The position numbers and the translations under genes were made by a program. The notes below the pieces were generated by a model. The model had not been told where the DNA came from. It searched no databases and saw only the letters and a list, made by a program, of their open reading frames with translations. From Diacronema lutheri (Eukaryota > Haptophyta > Pavlovophyceae > Pavlovales > Pavlovaceae), in the NCBI GenBank assembly GCA_019448385.1, contig JAGTXO010000039.1, positions 62,001 through 126,000 of the forward strand: DNA of 64,000 nucleotides. Reading direction: 5' to 3'. Below, piece by piece: positions 9,131 to 19,456 of this stretch. Within the stretch, counting starts at the first letter, position 1, and every line of letters starts with the position of its first letter.

Positions 9131-11794
9131 ATGGCGCCACGCGGTGTCGCGAGGCGCGCCCTCGCGTGCGCGCTGGTGTGCGCGGTGGCCGCCGAGCCGG
9201 CGTCGCCGCTGCTCGACGTGCGACCATTGAGCGCGATCCACCCGGCGGGCGAATCAGGCTGGCAGGCCGACGCGTCGGCCGTCTTCCGAGGCGACCTCGA
9301 GACGGCGCGGCCGGCTGCGGCGGACGTGCGCACGCTCGTCGACCGGCTGAGCGAAGCGGCGACGCGCGGCGAGGCGCGCGCGCTGTCGGCGCTCGGCGTG
9401 GTGCAGCTGTATGGCGTGGTTGACAGCGCGCGCGAGCTCGAGCTCGCACCCTTCCACCCGCTCTTCAACGCGCTACGCCGCTTTGAGCTCGCGCCGACGC
9501 TCCGGCCGAACGCGACCGCCGCGATCGCGCTCCTGCGCGCGGCAGCGCAGCTGGGCGACGCGACGGCGCTGTCGACGCTCGGCGTGCTACTCGGCTCGAC
9601 GGCGCTTACGGACGCGTACGGCGCGGACGTTGGCGCGCTCCTTCCTCCCGACGCCACCGCGTCCACCCAGCACCTCGCGCGCGCGGCCGCCGCGGGCGAC
9701 CCGATCGCCGCGTCGATCATGGGCACGCGCGCGATGGCGGACGGCGAGTGTGACGCGGCAGCGGCAATCTTCGAGATGGGCGCGCGCAGCGCCGTCGAGC
9801 GCGCGAGCGCCGTCGGCTCGCGCGCGCTCGACAATGCGATGCCGAACCTCGCGAGGCCGAGCACCGCGCGGATGCGCGCGGGCGAGATTGCCGAGCTGCG
9901 GGCGTGGGCCGACAAGCTCGGCACGCCGCCGACGCGCGACGCGCTCGACGCGGCGCTTACGTACGCGCAGCTGTGCGTCGAGGGCGCGCACGGGCTCGCG
10001 CGCAACCTCACGCGCGCGCGCCACTACTACGAGCGTGCCGCTGCGGCGGGCGAGGGCGGCGCACACGTCGCGCTCGGCTTGCTCGCGCTCGGAGCCGATG
10101 CGCCGGCGAAGAGTGCGCGCGACGACGAGGCGAACGTGCGTGCTGCAATAGAGCATCTGTCCATCGGCATCGAGCGCGCGTGGAGCGGCGTCGAGAAGGC
10201 GATGGGCTGGGCCGCACTCGGCCAGCTTGCGCTCGAGGGGCGCGGCGTTGCGCGAAGCGACGCAATTGCCCTCCGCTGCTTCCGCGAGGCGGCCGCGACG
10301 GGCTATCTCGAGGGCTTTTTCAACCTGGCGGCGATGCACTACGCGGGGCGCGGCGTGGCGCGCGACGTCGGCGTCGCCGTCGCGCTCCTCGCCGAGGCGG
10401 CAGGCAGCGGCCACCTGCCATCGATGCATCTTCTTGGCGCCATCATAAGGCGCGGCGAGGCCGGCGCGCGCGACTGCGCCCGCGCGTCCGCGCTGCTCCA
10501 ACCCGTCGCGCTGCGCCACGAGATGGTGCACGGCGCTGAGCAGGCGGCCGTGCGCGCTGCGCGCAAATGGGACCATCAGCGCGCCCTCCTCCGCTCCGAG
10601 CCGCTCGCGATGGCAGGCGTGCCCGGCGCGCTACGGCGGACGGCGGAGGTGCGCGCGCCGCGCCGCGTCACGCCGCGCCGCGCCGCGTCACGCCGCGTCA
10701 CGCCGCGCCGCGCCGCGTCACGCCGAGCGAATGCCTCTCTCAAGCATTTCGCCCCTCAGCTCGCCGTCACGTCCCTCACGCTCGCGTCCCGCTCGCCCGC
10801 GCACGGCACCCCGCCGGCGCAGGCGTACGAGGGTCTGGCGGCCGTCGCAGAGCATGAGGGCGATCGCGAGCGCGCCGAGCGGCTGCGCGGTGCGGCGCTT
10901 GCCCGATACGAACGCGCCGCATCGGGGCAGGGCGGCGAGAGCTCGCGCTGGGCCATGTTCGCCGCGACGCGCCTGTGGCGACGCGAGGCGACGCACAAGG
11001 CGGCGACGCACCCGAAGGAGGCCGCCGCGCTGCGCGCAGCTGCCGAGAGCGTCTACGCCGAGCTCGAGGCGGAAGGCTTTGAGGAGGCGCGCTGGCAGCG
11101 ACTCACCATGCGCGTGCGAGGCGAGCTCGGCGCGCCCGACCTCCGAGCGATCGAGGGCGAGTGCGCGCGCGTGCTGCTGCAGCCGAGGCAGCCATGGAGC
11201 GCAGCGACCGTGCGCACGGTGCGCCGCGCACCCGCCCCGGCGCCGCATTCGCCCCTTGGTTGTCCGATGCGCGATGCGGACGCGTCCTCTACGCGCGCGC
11301 GCCACGGTGCCCTTACCCGCGCCACGGTGCCCTTACCCGCGCCACGGTGCCCTTACCCGCGCCACGGTGCCCTTACCCGCGCCACGGTGCCCTTACCCGC
11401 GCCACGGTGCCCTTACCCGCGCCACGGTGCCCTTACCCGCGCCACGGTGCCCTTACCCGCGCTCGCACCGTGCGCGCACCTTCCCGCCGCGCCGGCGCAG
11501 CTGCGGTACGCCGGGCTGTGGGCGCTGGCCGCATTCGCGCGCTGGGGCCGGTGGGCGCTGCTGTGGGCGGCCCTCGCGACGGCAAACTCGTTTGTCGGCG
11601 CCTTCCTCCGACCGTCCACTGCGCGCGACGCGTTGCTGCGGTTGAGACGCGAAGAGCTCGCGGCCAGCGCGGCCGGCGCCACCCGCGGCATGCTCGCGCG
11701 AGAGTCTGCGCCGGCGCTCTTTGGCGTGATCGACACTGCGCTCGAGCAGGCGGGCTGGCGCGTACACCGCCCCACGCCACGCCAAGCAGCCTGA
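9131..11794 (+). CDS. SEL1L/Hrd3-like ER membrane protein
   Basis: Exons 9131-10648, 10823-11218 and 11501-11794 give 735 aa; both introns (174 and 282 bp) are multiples of three and stay open, so retained-intron forms would still translate. The first ATG opens a signal peptide ('ALACALVCAVAAEP'). The body contains Sel1 repeats of about 36 residues, clearest at 'YAQLCVEGAHGLARNLTRA' and 'LAAMHYAGRGVARDVGVAV'. One transmembrane segment lies near the C-terminus (about 11530-11590), followed by a short cytosolic tail. Signal peptide, lumenal Sel1 repeats and a C-terminal anchor are the layout of SEL1L/Hrd3, which presents misfolded proteins to the Hrd1 ubiquitin ligase. No Hrd1 partner is in the window. 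Confidence 0.75.
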   Translation: MAPRGVARRALACALVCAVAAEPASPLLDVRPLSAIHPAGESGWQADASAVFRGDLETARPAAADVRTLVDRLSEAATRGEARALSALGVVQLYGVVDSARELELAPFHPLFNALRRFELAPTLRPNATAAIALLRAAAQLGDATALSTLGVLLGSTALTDAYGADVGALLPPDATASTQHLARAAAAGDPIAASIMGTRAMADGECDAAAAIFEMGARSAVERASAVGSRALDNAMPNLARPSTARMRAGEIAELRAWADKLGTPPTRDALDAALTYAQLCVEGAHGLARNLTRARHYYERAAAAGEGGAHVALGLLALGADAPAKSARDDEANVRAAIEHLSIGIERAWSGVEKAMGWAALGQLALEGRGVARSDAIALRCFREAAATGYLEGFFNLAAMHYAGRGVARDVGVAVALLAEAAGSGHLPSMHLLGAIIRRGEAGARDCARASALLQPVALRHEMVHGAEQAAVRAARKWDHQRALLRSEPLAMAGVPGALRRTAEVRAPRRVTPRRAASRRVTPRRAASRRANASLKHFAPQLAVTSLTLASRSPAHGTPPAQAYEGLAAVAEHEGDRERAERLRGAALARYERAASGQGGESSRWAMFAATRLWRREATHKAATHPKEAAALRAAAESVYAELEAEGFEEARWQRLTMRVRGELGAPDLRAIEGECARVLLQPRQPWSAATVRTVRRAPAPAPHSPLGCPMRDADASSTRARHGALTRATVPLPAPRCPYPRHGALTRATVPLPAPRCPYPRHGALTRATVPLPALAPCAHLPAAPAQLRYAGLWALAAFARWGRWALLWAALATANSFVGAFLRPSTARDALLRLRREELAASAAGATRGMLARESAPALFGVIDTALEQAGWRVHRPTPRQAA
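10655..10730 (+). repeat. GC-rich tandem repeat in SEL1L-like intron 1
   Basis: Variants of 'cgccgcgtcacgccg' recur several times inside intron 10649-10822. Confidence 0.7.
11301..11460 (+). repeat. Minisatellite, 8 x 20 bp, in SEL1L-like intron 2
   Basis: Eight identical copies of 'gccacggtgcccttacccgc' run without a change from 11301 to 11460, inside the 282-bp intron. Perfect identity implies recent expansion or conversion. Confidence 0.95.
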
Positions 11795-11846
11795 GAGTTA
11801 CGATTCTTCACGATGGCCAGACTGAAGCAAAAAAGCGGACAGCCGT

Positions 11847-14227
11847 CTAGCCGATGCGCGGGAGCGCGAGGAGCTGCTCGGCGATGAACTTGATCGGGTC
11901 GGCCGGACGCTTGTCGACCGCGTCGTTCACGGCGGCGTTGAGCAGCTTCTCAACCTGATGCGCCTTGAGGAATGAGATGCTATCGCCGCCCGCCGCGGAT
12001 GAACCTGCCTTGGCCTGATCCTGCGTCGGGTAGGCCGCGCACAGCCCCGCCCAGTCCAGACTGCCAAAACAGACCTTGCTGATCGCGTCGGCCACTTCGC
12101 CCACCGGCAGCCGCAGCTGCTCCGTCGAGTCGCGCTCGCGCAGCGTGACGGTGTCGTGCAGCGCGTGCTTCGCGTCGAGCGTGTCGAAATCGACGGTCAC
12201 GCCGAAGGGGATGCCCAGCTCATCGTTGCGCGCGTACCGCTTGCCCACCGTGGCCGAGGTCTCGTCGACCTGCGCGGCAGCGAACGAGCGCGCGCACGGG
12301 ACGACGGGCGCGCCCGTCGGCGTACACTCAGGCATGCACCCGGCAGAGCGCGGCGCCGGCGGCGCGCGCATGTCGCGGCCCGCACGGCGAGCGCGGGCTG
12401 CGCGCCGCCGGGCCGCTGCGCGGGGCGCGGGGCACGCGCCTTGTACTGAACACCGAGCGCAGCGAAGCGCTGGCGCAAGCGCTCGAGCACCGGCCCGTAC
12501 GCGCCGGCCACGCGCCCATCGAGCGGGCAGATGACGCACTTGTACGGCGCGACCTCGGGCGTTAGCCGCAGCACCGCGCGCACGGCCGAGCCCTTGCCCT
12601 TGTCCTCGTCGTCGCCAGCGCCGCCCTCGCTGCGCGCGCGCGCGGCGCGCGGGCGCGCGGGCGCGCGGCGCCTCGCGCGTGAGGCGCCGCGTGCGCTGAC
12701 GCGGCCGCGCGGCGGCAGCGCGTGCGAGGGCCCGGGCCGGCCGGCCGGGCGTGCCGCTGCTCACCGGACATAATAGGAGTGCTCGTAAATGGCGGTCAGC
12801 AGCCGGTCGATGCCAAAGCTGGGCTCAACCACGTTGGGCACGTACACGCGCTCGTGCACCGTCTTCGCCTCCACCTTGCCGTCGAGGTGCGCCGCAGTGA
12901 GGGACACCTTCTCGCCGCCGTCGATCTCAATCTCGGCCGAGCCGTCCGCCTGCGCCTTGGCCGCGAGCGCGGCGAGCGCGTCGGACGCGAGCGCGGCGAG
13001 CGCGGCGTTGATGGGCTTGGCCTGCGCCTTGAAGTCCTTGCCGATGAGCGCGCTCGCCTTCTTCGCAAGGACGAACCCCTCCTCAGTGATCGGCGTCTCG
13101 AGCTTCTCGCGTGCGTTCAGCTCCTTGCCCGTCGCGCCCGCGTGCGACGTCAGGTCGTACGCCGACCGGTCGGCGATGCCTACGCACTCCACCCAGCCGT
13201 AGCTCATCTCGACCTCCATGTCCCAGCAGTCGCACGCGTAGTGCGCCATCTCCGTCGGCAGGTGCTGACGGAAGCGGATGTGCTCTGCGCGGATCCCCGC
13301 GCGCCGCGCGAGGAGGAAGGTGCGACCGATGAAGTAACCGAGCGTCTCGTTGGCAATCAGCCGCTCGCCGACCGCATCGCCGAGGGCGCGGTGCGAAGGG
13401 GGCTGCGCGGCGAGCTGCTGCGGCGAGCTGAAGAGGCGGAGCTCGAGGTCCGCCACCGCCGCGAATTTGGGGTGCGGCTTGTCGCCCGGCTTGCAGAAGA
13501 ATTCAATCTCGGCCTGCGTGAACTCGCGCTGCCGCAGCAGCCCCTGCCTCGGCGCAATCTCGTTACGGAACGCCTTGCCAATCTGCGCGACGCCAAAGGG
13601 CATCTGGCCGCCGTTCTGCTCGTAGCAGAACGGATAGTTGAGGAAGATGCCTTGCGCCGTCTCGGGCCGCAGGTACCCCTGCATCATGCCGGACGGGCCG
13701 ATCGGCGTCGGGAACATGAGGTTGAACTCGTACGGCTCGGACAGGTCGTTCTTGGTGTCGGGCGACTTCACGGCGTACTTGAGCAGCACGCCGTGCAGCT
13801 CCTCGCGCGAGTACCCGTCCGCCATGTTCTTCACCTTTTCGTACTCCTCCCGCTGCTCGGGCGTCGTGCCCTTGGCGGCCATGAGCGCCTCCATGTGGTC
13901 CTCGAGCAGCTTATCCGCGCGGTAGAAGAGGTTGGGGTTCTTCGTGTCCTTCACCATGAAGTCTGAGAAGCGGTCGACGTGGCCGCTCGCCTTGAGCACC
14001 GGGTGCGGCATGATGTTCGTGTCCTCGATCTCCATCAGTGCCTCCTCGATCACAAAGTGCTTGCGCCAGAGCGCGATCAGGTTGTTCTTCACCGCGCAGC
14101 CGGGCGGGCCATACGTCCAGAACCCGGCGGTGCCGCCGTAGATCTCGAACGCGGGCCTGTAGAAGAACCGGCGCTTGCACAGGTCCTCCAGCTGCTCGCG
14201 CTGCGCGGCGAATGGGTTGGCGCTCAT
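11847..14227 (-). CDS. GARS: Glycyl-tRNA synthetase with Dpy-30/RII-like C-terminal tail
   Basis: Exons 14227-12765, 12629-12440 and 12269-11847 give 691 aa. The first intron is GT-AG; the second appears to start with GC ('aag|gcgcgt') and end in AG. The product charges tRNA-Gly. Visible family blocks: 'GGTAGFWTYGPPGCAVKNNL' near the N-terminus, 'YLRPETAQGIFLNY', 'FRNEIAPRQGLLRQREFTQ', and the anticodon-binding domain with 'VGKRYARNDELGIPFGVT'. After the normal end the chain continues about 50 residues with 'FLKAHQVEKLL' and 'RPADPIKFIAEQLL', which resembles a Dpy-30/RII dimerisation helix pair. The start MSANPF matches cytosolic forms; the frame is open further upstream, so a longer targeted isoform is possible. 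It is divergent from GFM2. Confidence 0.9.
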
Positions 14228-14331
14228 CCCTCGGGCGGCTGCGGGTGGGGATGGCGCTCCGCAGCTTTGGCGCACAAGCCACGTGTGATAAGTAGCGCCG
14301 TACGGAGTGGTACTACGGACAGGCGCGAACG
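14228..14331. promoter_or_regulatory. Bidirectional promoter, GlyRS / GFM2
   Basis: 104 bp lie between the two start codons. No TATA box is evident. Sharing would couple cytosolic and mitochondrial translation genes. Confidence 0.4.
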
Positions 14332-14398
14332 ATGGTGCCGCGCGCCAGCCGGTTGGCACGATGGCGTTTGTGTCTCTGTCCGAAACGCTGGCTGAGGA

Positions 14399-14434
<36 letters not shown>

Positions 14435-14679
14435 TAGTCGATGCGGCCGGTGCGGCCGAGCGCGCACGGCTCGAGCGCGTGCGCAACTTTGGCATCGTCG
14501 CGCACATTGACGCCGGCAAGACGACGACGACTGAGCGCATGCTGCTGTGCGCGGGCGCGATCAAGCGCGCGGGCGACGTGGACCATGGCTCGACAGTCAC
14601 CGATTTCCTCGAGGAGGAGCGCGAGCGCGGCATCACCATCCAGGCCGCCGCCGTCTCGCTCGGCTGGCGTGGCCATTCG

Positions 14680-14714
<35 letters not shown>

Positions 14715-15841
14715 TTCGATCGAGGTCGAGCGCGCGCTGCGCGTGCTCGACGGCGCCATCGTCGTGCTCGACGGCGTCGCCGGCGTGCAGGCGCAGACCG
14801 AGACGGTCTGGCGCCAGGCGCGCGCCCGCTCGCTCCCCGCCATCGCCTTTGTGAACAAGCTCGACCGCGAGGGCGCAAACTTTGACCGCGCCGTCGAGTC
14901 GCTCCGCACGCAGCTCGGCGTGCGGCCGCTGCCACTGCAGCTGCCGGTGCTCAGCGAAGGTGCGCCGCTCGTGCGCATCGTCGACCTCGTGCGTTCGCTC
15001 GTGCTCGACTGGGCGCCAGCCGCGGGCGCGCGCGGCGCGAGTGCGCGCAGCAAGACCGCAGCCGCGGGCGATCCCCTCGTACTGCGCGCGGCGCCGATCG
15101 CCGACGCGGCGGACGTGCCGGCCGAGCTGCGCGCGGAGGTGCGAGCGCGCCGCCTCGCCCTCGCCGAGGCGCTCGCCGAGCTCGACGACCAATTCGCCGA
15201 CGCGTACCTCTCGGCCGACGACCCGGCGGCCATCGCGCCCGAGCCGCTCGTCGCCGCGCTCCGCCGGGCGACGCTCGCGCGCGTTGCGGTGCCCGTGCTG
15301 TGTGGCTCGGCGCTCAGGCACGTGGGCGTCGAGCCGCTGCTCGACGCAACGTGCGAATTCTTGCCCGCGCCGTGCGACATGCCCACGCCCGCGCTGCGCG
15401 CGCCGCGCGCGACGGACGCCGACGAAGACGACGCGCACGACGCGCGCGCGCGCGCACGGCACGACGCGCTTCAACGGCCGCCGGCCGGGATGGCGCTCGC
15501 CTTCAAGGTGGTGCACGACGCGCAACGTCGGCCGATCGTCTTCTGCCGCGTGTATGCCGGCGAGCTGCGCGCCAAGGCGCCGCTCGTCAACACCACCGCC
15601 GGCGTGCTCGAAAAGCCGAGCGGCATATTTACCGTCGAGGGTGACCGTTACGAGCCGTTGCCGCCGCCCGGCGTGCTGCGCACGGGCGAGATCGCGGCGA
15701 TTGCCGGGCTCAAGCAGACGGCGACGGGCGACACGCTGCTCTGCGCGTCAGGCGGCCTCGGCCCCGCCCTCGGCCTGCCCCACGCCGACGCGCACGCGCA
15801 CGAGCTGCACACCGACGAGCAGATGCACGCGCGCTCGGATC

Positions 15842-15885
<44 letters not shown>

Positions 15886-16965
15886 ACGGGCGGCGGCGGC
15901 GCGCGCGCTCGGCGCGCGAGTGGCGCGCGGCGCGCGCCCGCGTCCTGCGCGCTGCCCACGCTCGACGGCGTGCGCGCCCTCGAGCCCGTCTTCTTCTGCG
16001 CGCTCGAGGCGGAGTCCGCGTCGGAGCACGGCGCGCTCGACGCCGCGCTCTCATGCCTCGCGCTCGAGGACCCGTCGTTGCACGTGCGCGCGGCGCGAGA
16101 GACGGGGCAGCTGCTGCTCGCGGGGATGGGCGAGCTCCACCTCGAGATTGCCGTCCACCGCCTGCGCCGTGACTTTGGCGTCGACGTGCGCGTCGGGCGG
16201 ATGCTCGTGGCGTATCGCGAGACGTGCTGCGCGACGCGCGCCGTGGAGCATGCCGCGCGTTCGGAGCGCGCATTCGCTGGCAAGCCGTGGCCGATCGATG
16301 TGGAGCTCACGATCACCGGCGAGTCTGACGATGCGGCGCACGCCTACCGCGCCGCGACCGCCGCGACCGCCGCCGGCGCGGCGGACGGGGGCGTCGGCGG
16401 CGGCGTCGCTGCCGGCGGCGGCGGCGCGCTCGTGCGCGTCGCGCCGGAGCTCGACGATCAGCTGCGGCGGGCCGAGCGCGAGGCGCTTCTCGGCGGGCTG
16501 GAGGACGGCCTCCTCTCCGGCCCGCTCGCCGGCTTCCCGTCGATGGGCGTCTCCGCTGAGCTCGTGCGCGCGCGCTTTGACGCGGGCACGCCGCCTCTCG
16601 CGCTCCGTCTCGCCGCGTCCGAGGCCGCAGCGGCGGCGTACGCGCGCGCGTCGCCGGCGCTCCTCGAGCCCGTCATGACCGCCGAGATCATTGCGCCCGA
16701 GTCGCACGTCGGCGCGGTGCTCGCCGACCTGAGCGCGCACCGGCGCGCGGCCGTGCTCGCCGTCACCGTCGACGAGGGGCGCGGGCCGCAGCTCGCGCTG
16801 CAGCGCGTGCGCGCGCTCGTGCCGCTCGCCCAGCTCGTCGGCTACTCGACCGCGCTGCGCTCGCTCACCCACGGCGAGGGCGACCTGTCCCTCGAGTTTG
16901 CGCACTACGCGCGGCTCGATGGCGCGTCCGAAAAGGCCATCCTCGTCGACGCGCGTGGGTACTGA
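14332..16965 (+). CDS. GFM2: Mitochondrial ribosome-releasing factor 2 (EF-G2)
   Basis: Intronless, 877 aa. The first 25 residues ('MVPRASRLARWRLCLCPKRW') are basic and amphipathic, as in mitochondrial presequences, followed by a poly-Gly run from a CGG repeat. GTPase motifs: AHIDAGKTTTTE (G1), ERGITIQ (G2), DTPGH (G3), NKLD (G4). Several blocks match GFM2 rather than GFM1: 'GDVDHGSTVTDF', 'VPVLCGSAL', 'GLKQTATGDTLL' and 'EPVFFC'. GFM2 works with mitochondrial RRF to split ribosomes after termination rather than translocating. Domain IV carries Ala/Gly-rich inserts (near 15845-15900 and 16340-16430) typical of this genome. It is convergent with Rab11, with 61 bp between stop codons. Confidence 0.9.
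14399..14436 (+). repeat. CGG trinucleotide run in the GFM2 coding start
   Basis: A run of about 12 near-perfect CGG units encodes poly-Gly between the presequence and the GTPase domain. On the minus strand it encodes arginine. Length variation would change only the linker. Confidence 0.85.
15843..15882 (+). repeat. Gly-Ala coding repeat in GFM2
   Basis: Tandem 'gcgggc' hexamers encode alternating Gly and Ala within an insert of domain II/III. It is absent from typical GFM2 proteins. Confidence 0.85.
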
Positions 16966-17026
16966 TTTTGAGCGTTGCCAATTTGGGAGTCCTGCCGCAC
17001 CCGCACTCAAGTGCAGACCACAGCTG

Positions 17027-17896
17027 TCAGCAGCACTTGAGCTTTCTGCCGCCGTCATCATTGCGCTCGGCGGAGAGAACCACGCCCTGCTTGGGCACGA
17101 AGCCGCCCGCTGGACCCGCCTCCAGATTCCGCTTGCTCACCACGCGGTAGATCTCTGCGCGGAGTGCGTGCGACGTTGCGCGCGGGCGCGTGACGTCACG
17201 GTCAAAATCGCTCGCCTCGCCGCGCCGCGGGCGCGTCGCGCTCTGCGCGGCACGGGCGAGCGCGCGCACCGGTGAGCAGCTGCGTGAACGCGGCCTCGAC
17301 GTTGAGCGCCTCGAGCGCCGACGTCTCGATGAAGGAGAGCTCAGAGGTCTCGGCAAACTCCGTCGCCATCTCCGTGCGCACCTGCCGTAGGTCGTGCAGG
17401 TCGGCCTTGTTGCCGACGAGCATCACAACGATGTTCGTCTCCGCGTGGTCGCGCAGCTCCTTGAGCCACCGCTCGACGTTCTCGAACGAGTTCATCTTTG
17501 AGACATCGTACACGAGCAGCGCGCCGACCGCGCCGCGGTAGTAGGCGGACGTGATCGCGCGGTAACGCTCCTGCCCAGCCGTATCCCACACCTGCGCCTT
17601 CACAGACTTGCCCTCGATGGTGAGCGCGCGCGTGGCGAACTCCACGCCAATCGTCGACTTGGACTCGTGCGAGAACTCGTTGCGCGTGAAGCGCGAGAGC
17701 AGATTTGACTTGCCGACGCCCGAATCGCCAATGAGTACAATCTGCGCGGGCGGCGCGGGCGAGCGCGCGGCCGGCGCGCGGAACGCAACGTCAACTACCG
17801 ACCTCGCGCGCCGGTGAATAGGCGCCCGCGGGCGCGCGTGGCGCCGCGGCGCACCTTGAAGAGATGGTCGTATCTGGTCGGCACGTCGGCAGACAT
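17027..17896 (-). CDS. RAB11: Rab11-family small GTPase
   Basis: Exons 17896-17855, 17741-17270 and 17154-17027 give 213 aa with GT-AG introns. The first exon encodes only 14 residues, ending YDHLFK just before the P-loop exon. Motifs: GDSGVGKS (G1), '[12 protein letters not shown]' (switch I, Rab11 signature), '[20 protein letters not shown]' (switch II), NKAD (G4), ETSA (G5), 'LLTEIYRVVS' across the second splice, and a C-terminal Cys-Cys for double prenylation. The protein would act in recycling-endosome and trans-Golgi traffic. The gene is divergent from the proline-rich membrane protein gene and convergent with GFM2. Confidence 0.95.
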
Positions 17897-18126
17897 TGCG
17901 CGCCTGCGCGCGCGCGCGGCGCCGTCGCCGCGGCCTCTTTGGCTGAGCGCGTGGGCTGAGCGTGTGAGACGGCGGTCGCGCACGCCCAGGCGGCCTCGCC
18001 ACGGCCTCACCGAGCAGCCGGCCGTGTGTGACGCGAACCTGTGATCCCGTTACGCGATCACGGTACACGTCCGGCTTTGAAACCAGAAATCCTTGAAAGT
18101 TGAAACCGTTGGTAGCCGCCGAATTC
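17897..18126. promoter_or_regulatory. Bidirectional promoter, Rab11 / proline-rich protein
   Basis: 230 bp between starts. Near 18074-18107 'ctttgaaacc', 'ccttgaaagt' and 'tgaaacc' give three TTGAA cores. The same core appears before several other genes here. Confidence 0.4.
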
Positions 18127-19380
18127 ATGCGGGCGGCGCGCTCCGGGCGGCGACGCGCGTGGTGGCTGGTGGCTCTCTTTCCGGCGGCGCTTTCAGGTGC
18201 AGGCGCGCCGGCAGTTGGCGAGCGCTTGCCCCGCATTCTACCGGGCAGCGTCTCGACGCCCGCGCCCGGCAATGCGTCAGGCCCTCCCGCGACGGGAGTG
18301 AGCGAGCGCGGGGCGCTGCTTTATGACGGCTGGGCATGCGGGCGCTCGCGGCTGACAAGCTTTGCGCCGTCGCAGCTCTCCGTGCTCGCTTGCGCGCACG
18401 CGATGCGTGGGCCGTCAGGTGAAGGCTTCGCGGCGGTGGCGTACGCGCCCGACACGCACCTCTGCGTGGGCTGCACTCCCCATGACCTTGAGCGGCGGCA
18501 CGCGCACAACGGCTCGGCGATCTACGACGCGACCGTGCTCGTGCCCACGCAGACGATTTGGTTCCCTCGGCCGCCGCCCAGCCCTCAGCCGCCGCCGCTG
18601 CCACCGCCTCGGCCTGCGTCGCCGCCGCCGCCGCCCGTGTACGCCCCGCCCGTCGGCGTGCTGACAAACGTCGTCCTCCTCGGCCGTCTGGCGTGGCGAG
18701 CGCCGCCGTCGAGCCCGCCACCGCCGCCCTCTTCGCCGCCGGCACCGCCATTGCCGCCGCCGCCGCGCTTGCCGCCACCGCCGCCGCCGTCGCCGCCGCC
18801 GCCGAGCCCACCGCCGCAGCCGCCACCGTCGCCCGCTCCGCCGCGCTCGCCGTCGCCACCACCGCTCGCGCCCCCTTCGCCGCCGAGGCCACCGTCGCCG
18901 CCGCTGCCGCCGCTCTCGCCGCCCGCGCCTTCCGGCCCGCCGACCGCGCGCGGTCGGCGCGAGCCGTCGGGTCCGGCGCACAGTCCGGCGCACAGAGGCG
19001 GCAGAGCTGCGCTCGGCGCGCCGCGTGCGGGCAGCCCCGTCGCACGGCTGGCGCTGTGCACGCTGCTCGCGCTCGTGCTCGCGGGCGCGTGCGTCGCCCT
19101 AGGCTCCTTCGCGCTTCGCAGGCGGCGCGCGGCCGCGGAGGCGCGCGACGCGCAGCACGCAGCGGCCCAAGCCGCGTCGCGAGCGCGCGGCGCGCTCGGC
19201 CGTCAGCTGACGCTCGACCTGACGCCGAGCAAGGTGAGCCACCGCCCGGCGCCCGCGCCTCCTCCCGGCGGCAGCAAGGGCGAGAGCTCAGCGAGCAGCA
19301 GCCGCAGCAGCAGCAGCCCGACGCCAAGGGGCGGACCGGGCGGCAGCAGAGGCGGCAGCCGGGCGCCCGAGATGGTCTGA
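18127..19380 (+). CDS. Type I membrane protein with hydroxyproline-rich-like ectodomain
   Basis: Intronless, 417 aa from the ATG at 18127. Order: signal peptide ('[17 protein letters not shown]'), a roughly 120-residue extracellular domain with five or six cysteines ('YDGWACGRS', '[10 protein letters not shown]'), a long Pro/Ser block of SPPPP type (about 18570-18940), a transmembrane segment ('[20 protein letters not shown]'), then a basic, Ser/Gly-rich cytosolic tail. The SPPPP block resembles cell-wall extensins and algal pherophorins, where prolines are hydroxylated and glycosylated. The cysteine domain is not one I can name. A surface adhesion or sensing role is a guess. Confidence 0.8.
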   Translation: MRAARSGRRRAWWLVALFPAALSGAGAPAVGERLPRILPGSVSTPAPGNASGPPATGVSERGALLYDGWACGRSRLTSFAPSQLSVLACAHAMRGPSGEGFAAVAYAPDTHLCVGCTPHDLERRHAHNGSAIYDATVLVPTQTIWFPRPPPSPQPPPLPPPRPASPPPPPVYAPPVGVLTNVVLLGRLAWRAPPSSPPPPPSSPPAPPLPPPPRLPPPPPPSPPPPSPPPQPPPSPAPPRSPSPPPLAPPSPPRPPSPPLPPLSPPAPSGPPTARGRREPSGPAHSPAHRGGRAALGAPRAGSPVARLALCTLLALVLAGACVALGSFALRRRRAAAEARDAQHAAAQAASRARGALGRQLTLDLTPSKVSHRPAPAPPPGGSKGESSASSSRSSSSPTPRGGPGGSRGGSRAPEMV

Positions 19381-19456
19381 CGTCAAGCCTCTCGTTGGCG
19401 CAGTTGCTGCCAGACTTTCACGCCACATGCTACGGAACACGCCAGCGCGCCAGCGC

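Noticed and set aside
11301-11460. CRISPR-like array of identical 20-bp units
   Set aside because: There are no spacers between units; it is a simple minisatellite in an intron.
12722-13966. Plus-strand frame opposite glycyl-tRNA synthetase
   Set aside because: Antisense shadow of a strongly conserved enzyme.
14228-14467. Upstream extension of the glycyl-tRNA synthetase frame with an Arg run
   Set aside because: The Arg run is the antisense of the GFM2 CGG repeat; the inner ATG matches known cytosolic starts. A targeted isoform is not excluded.
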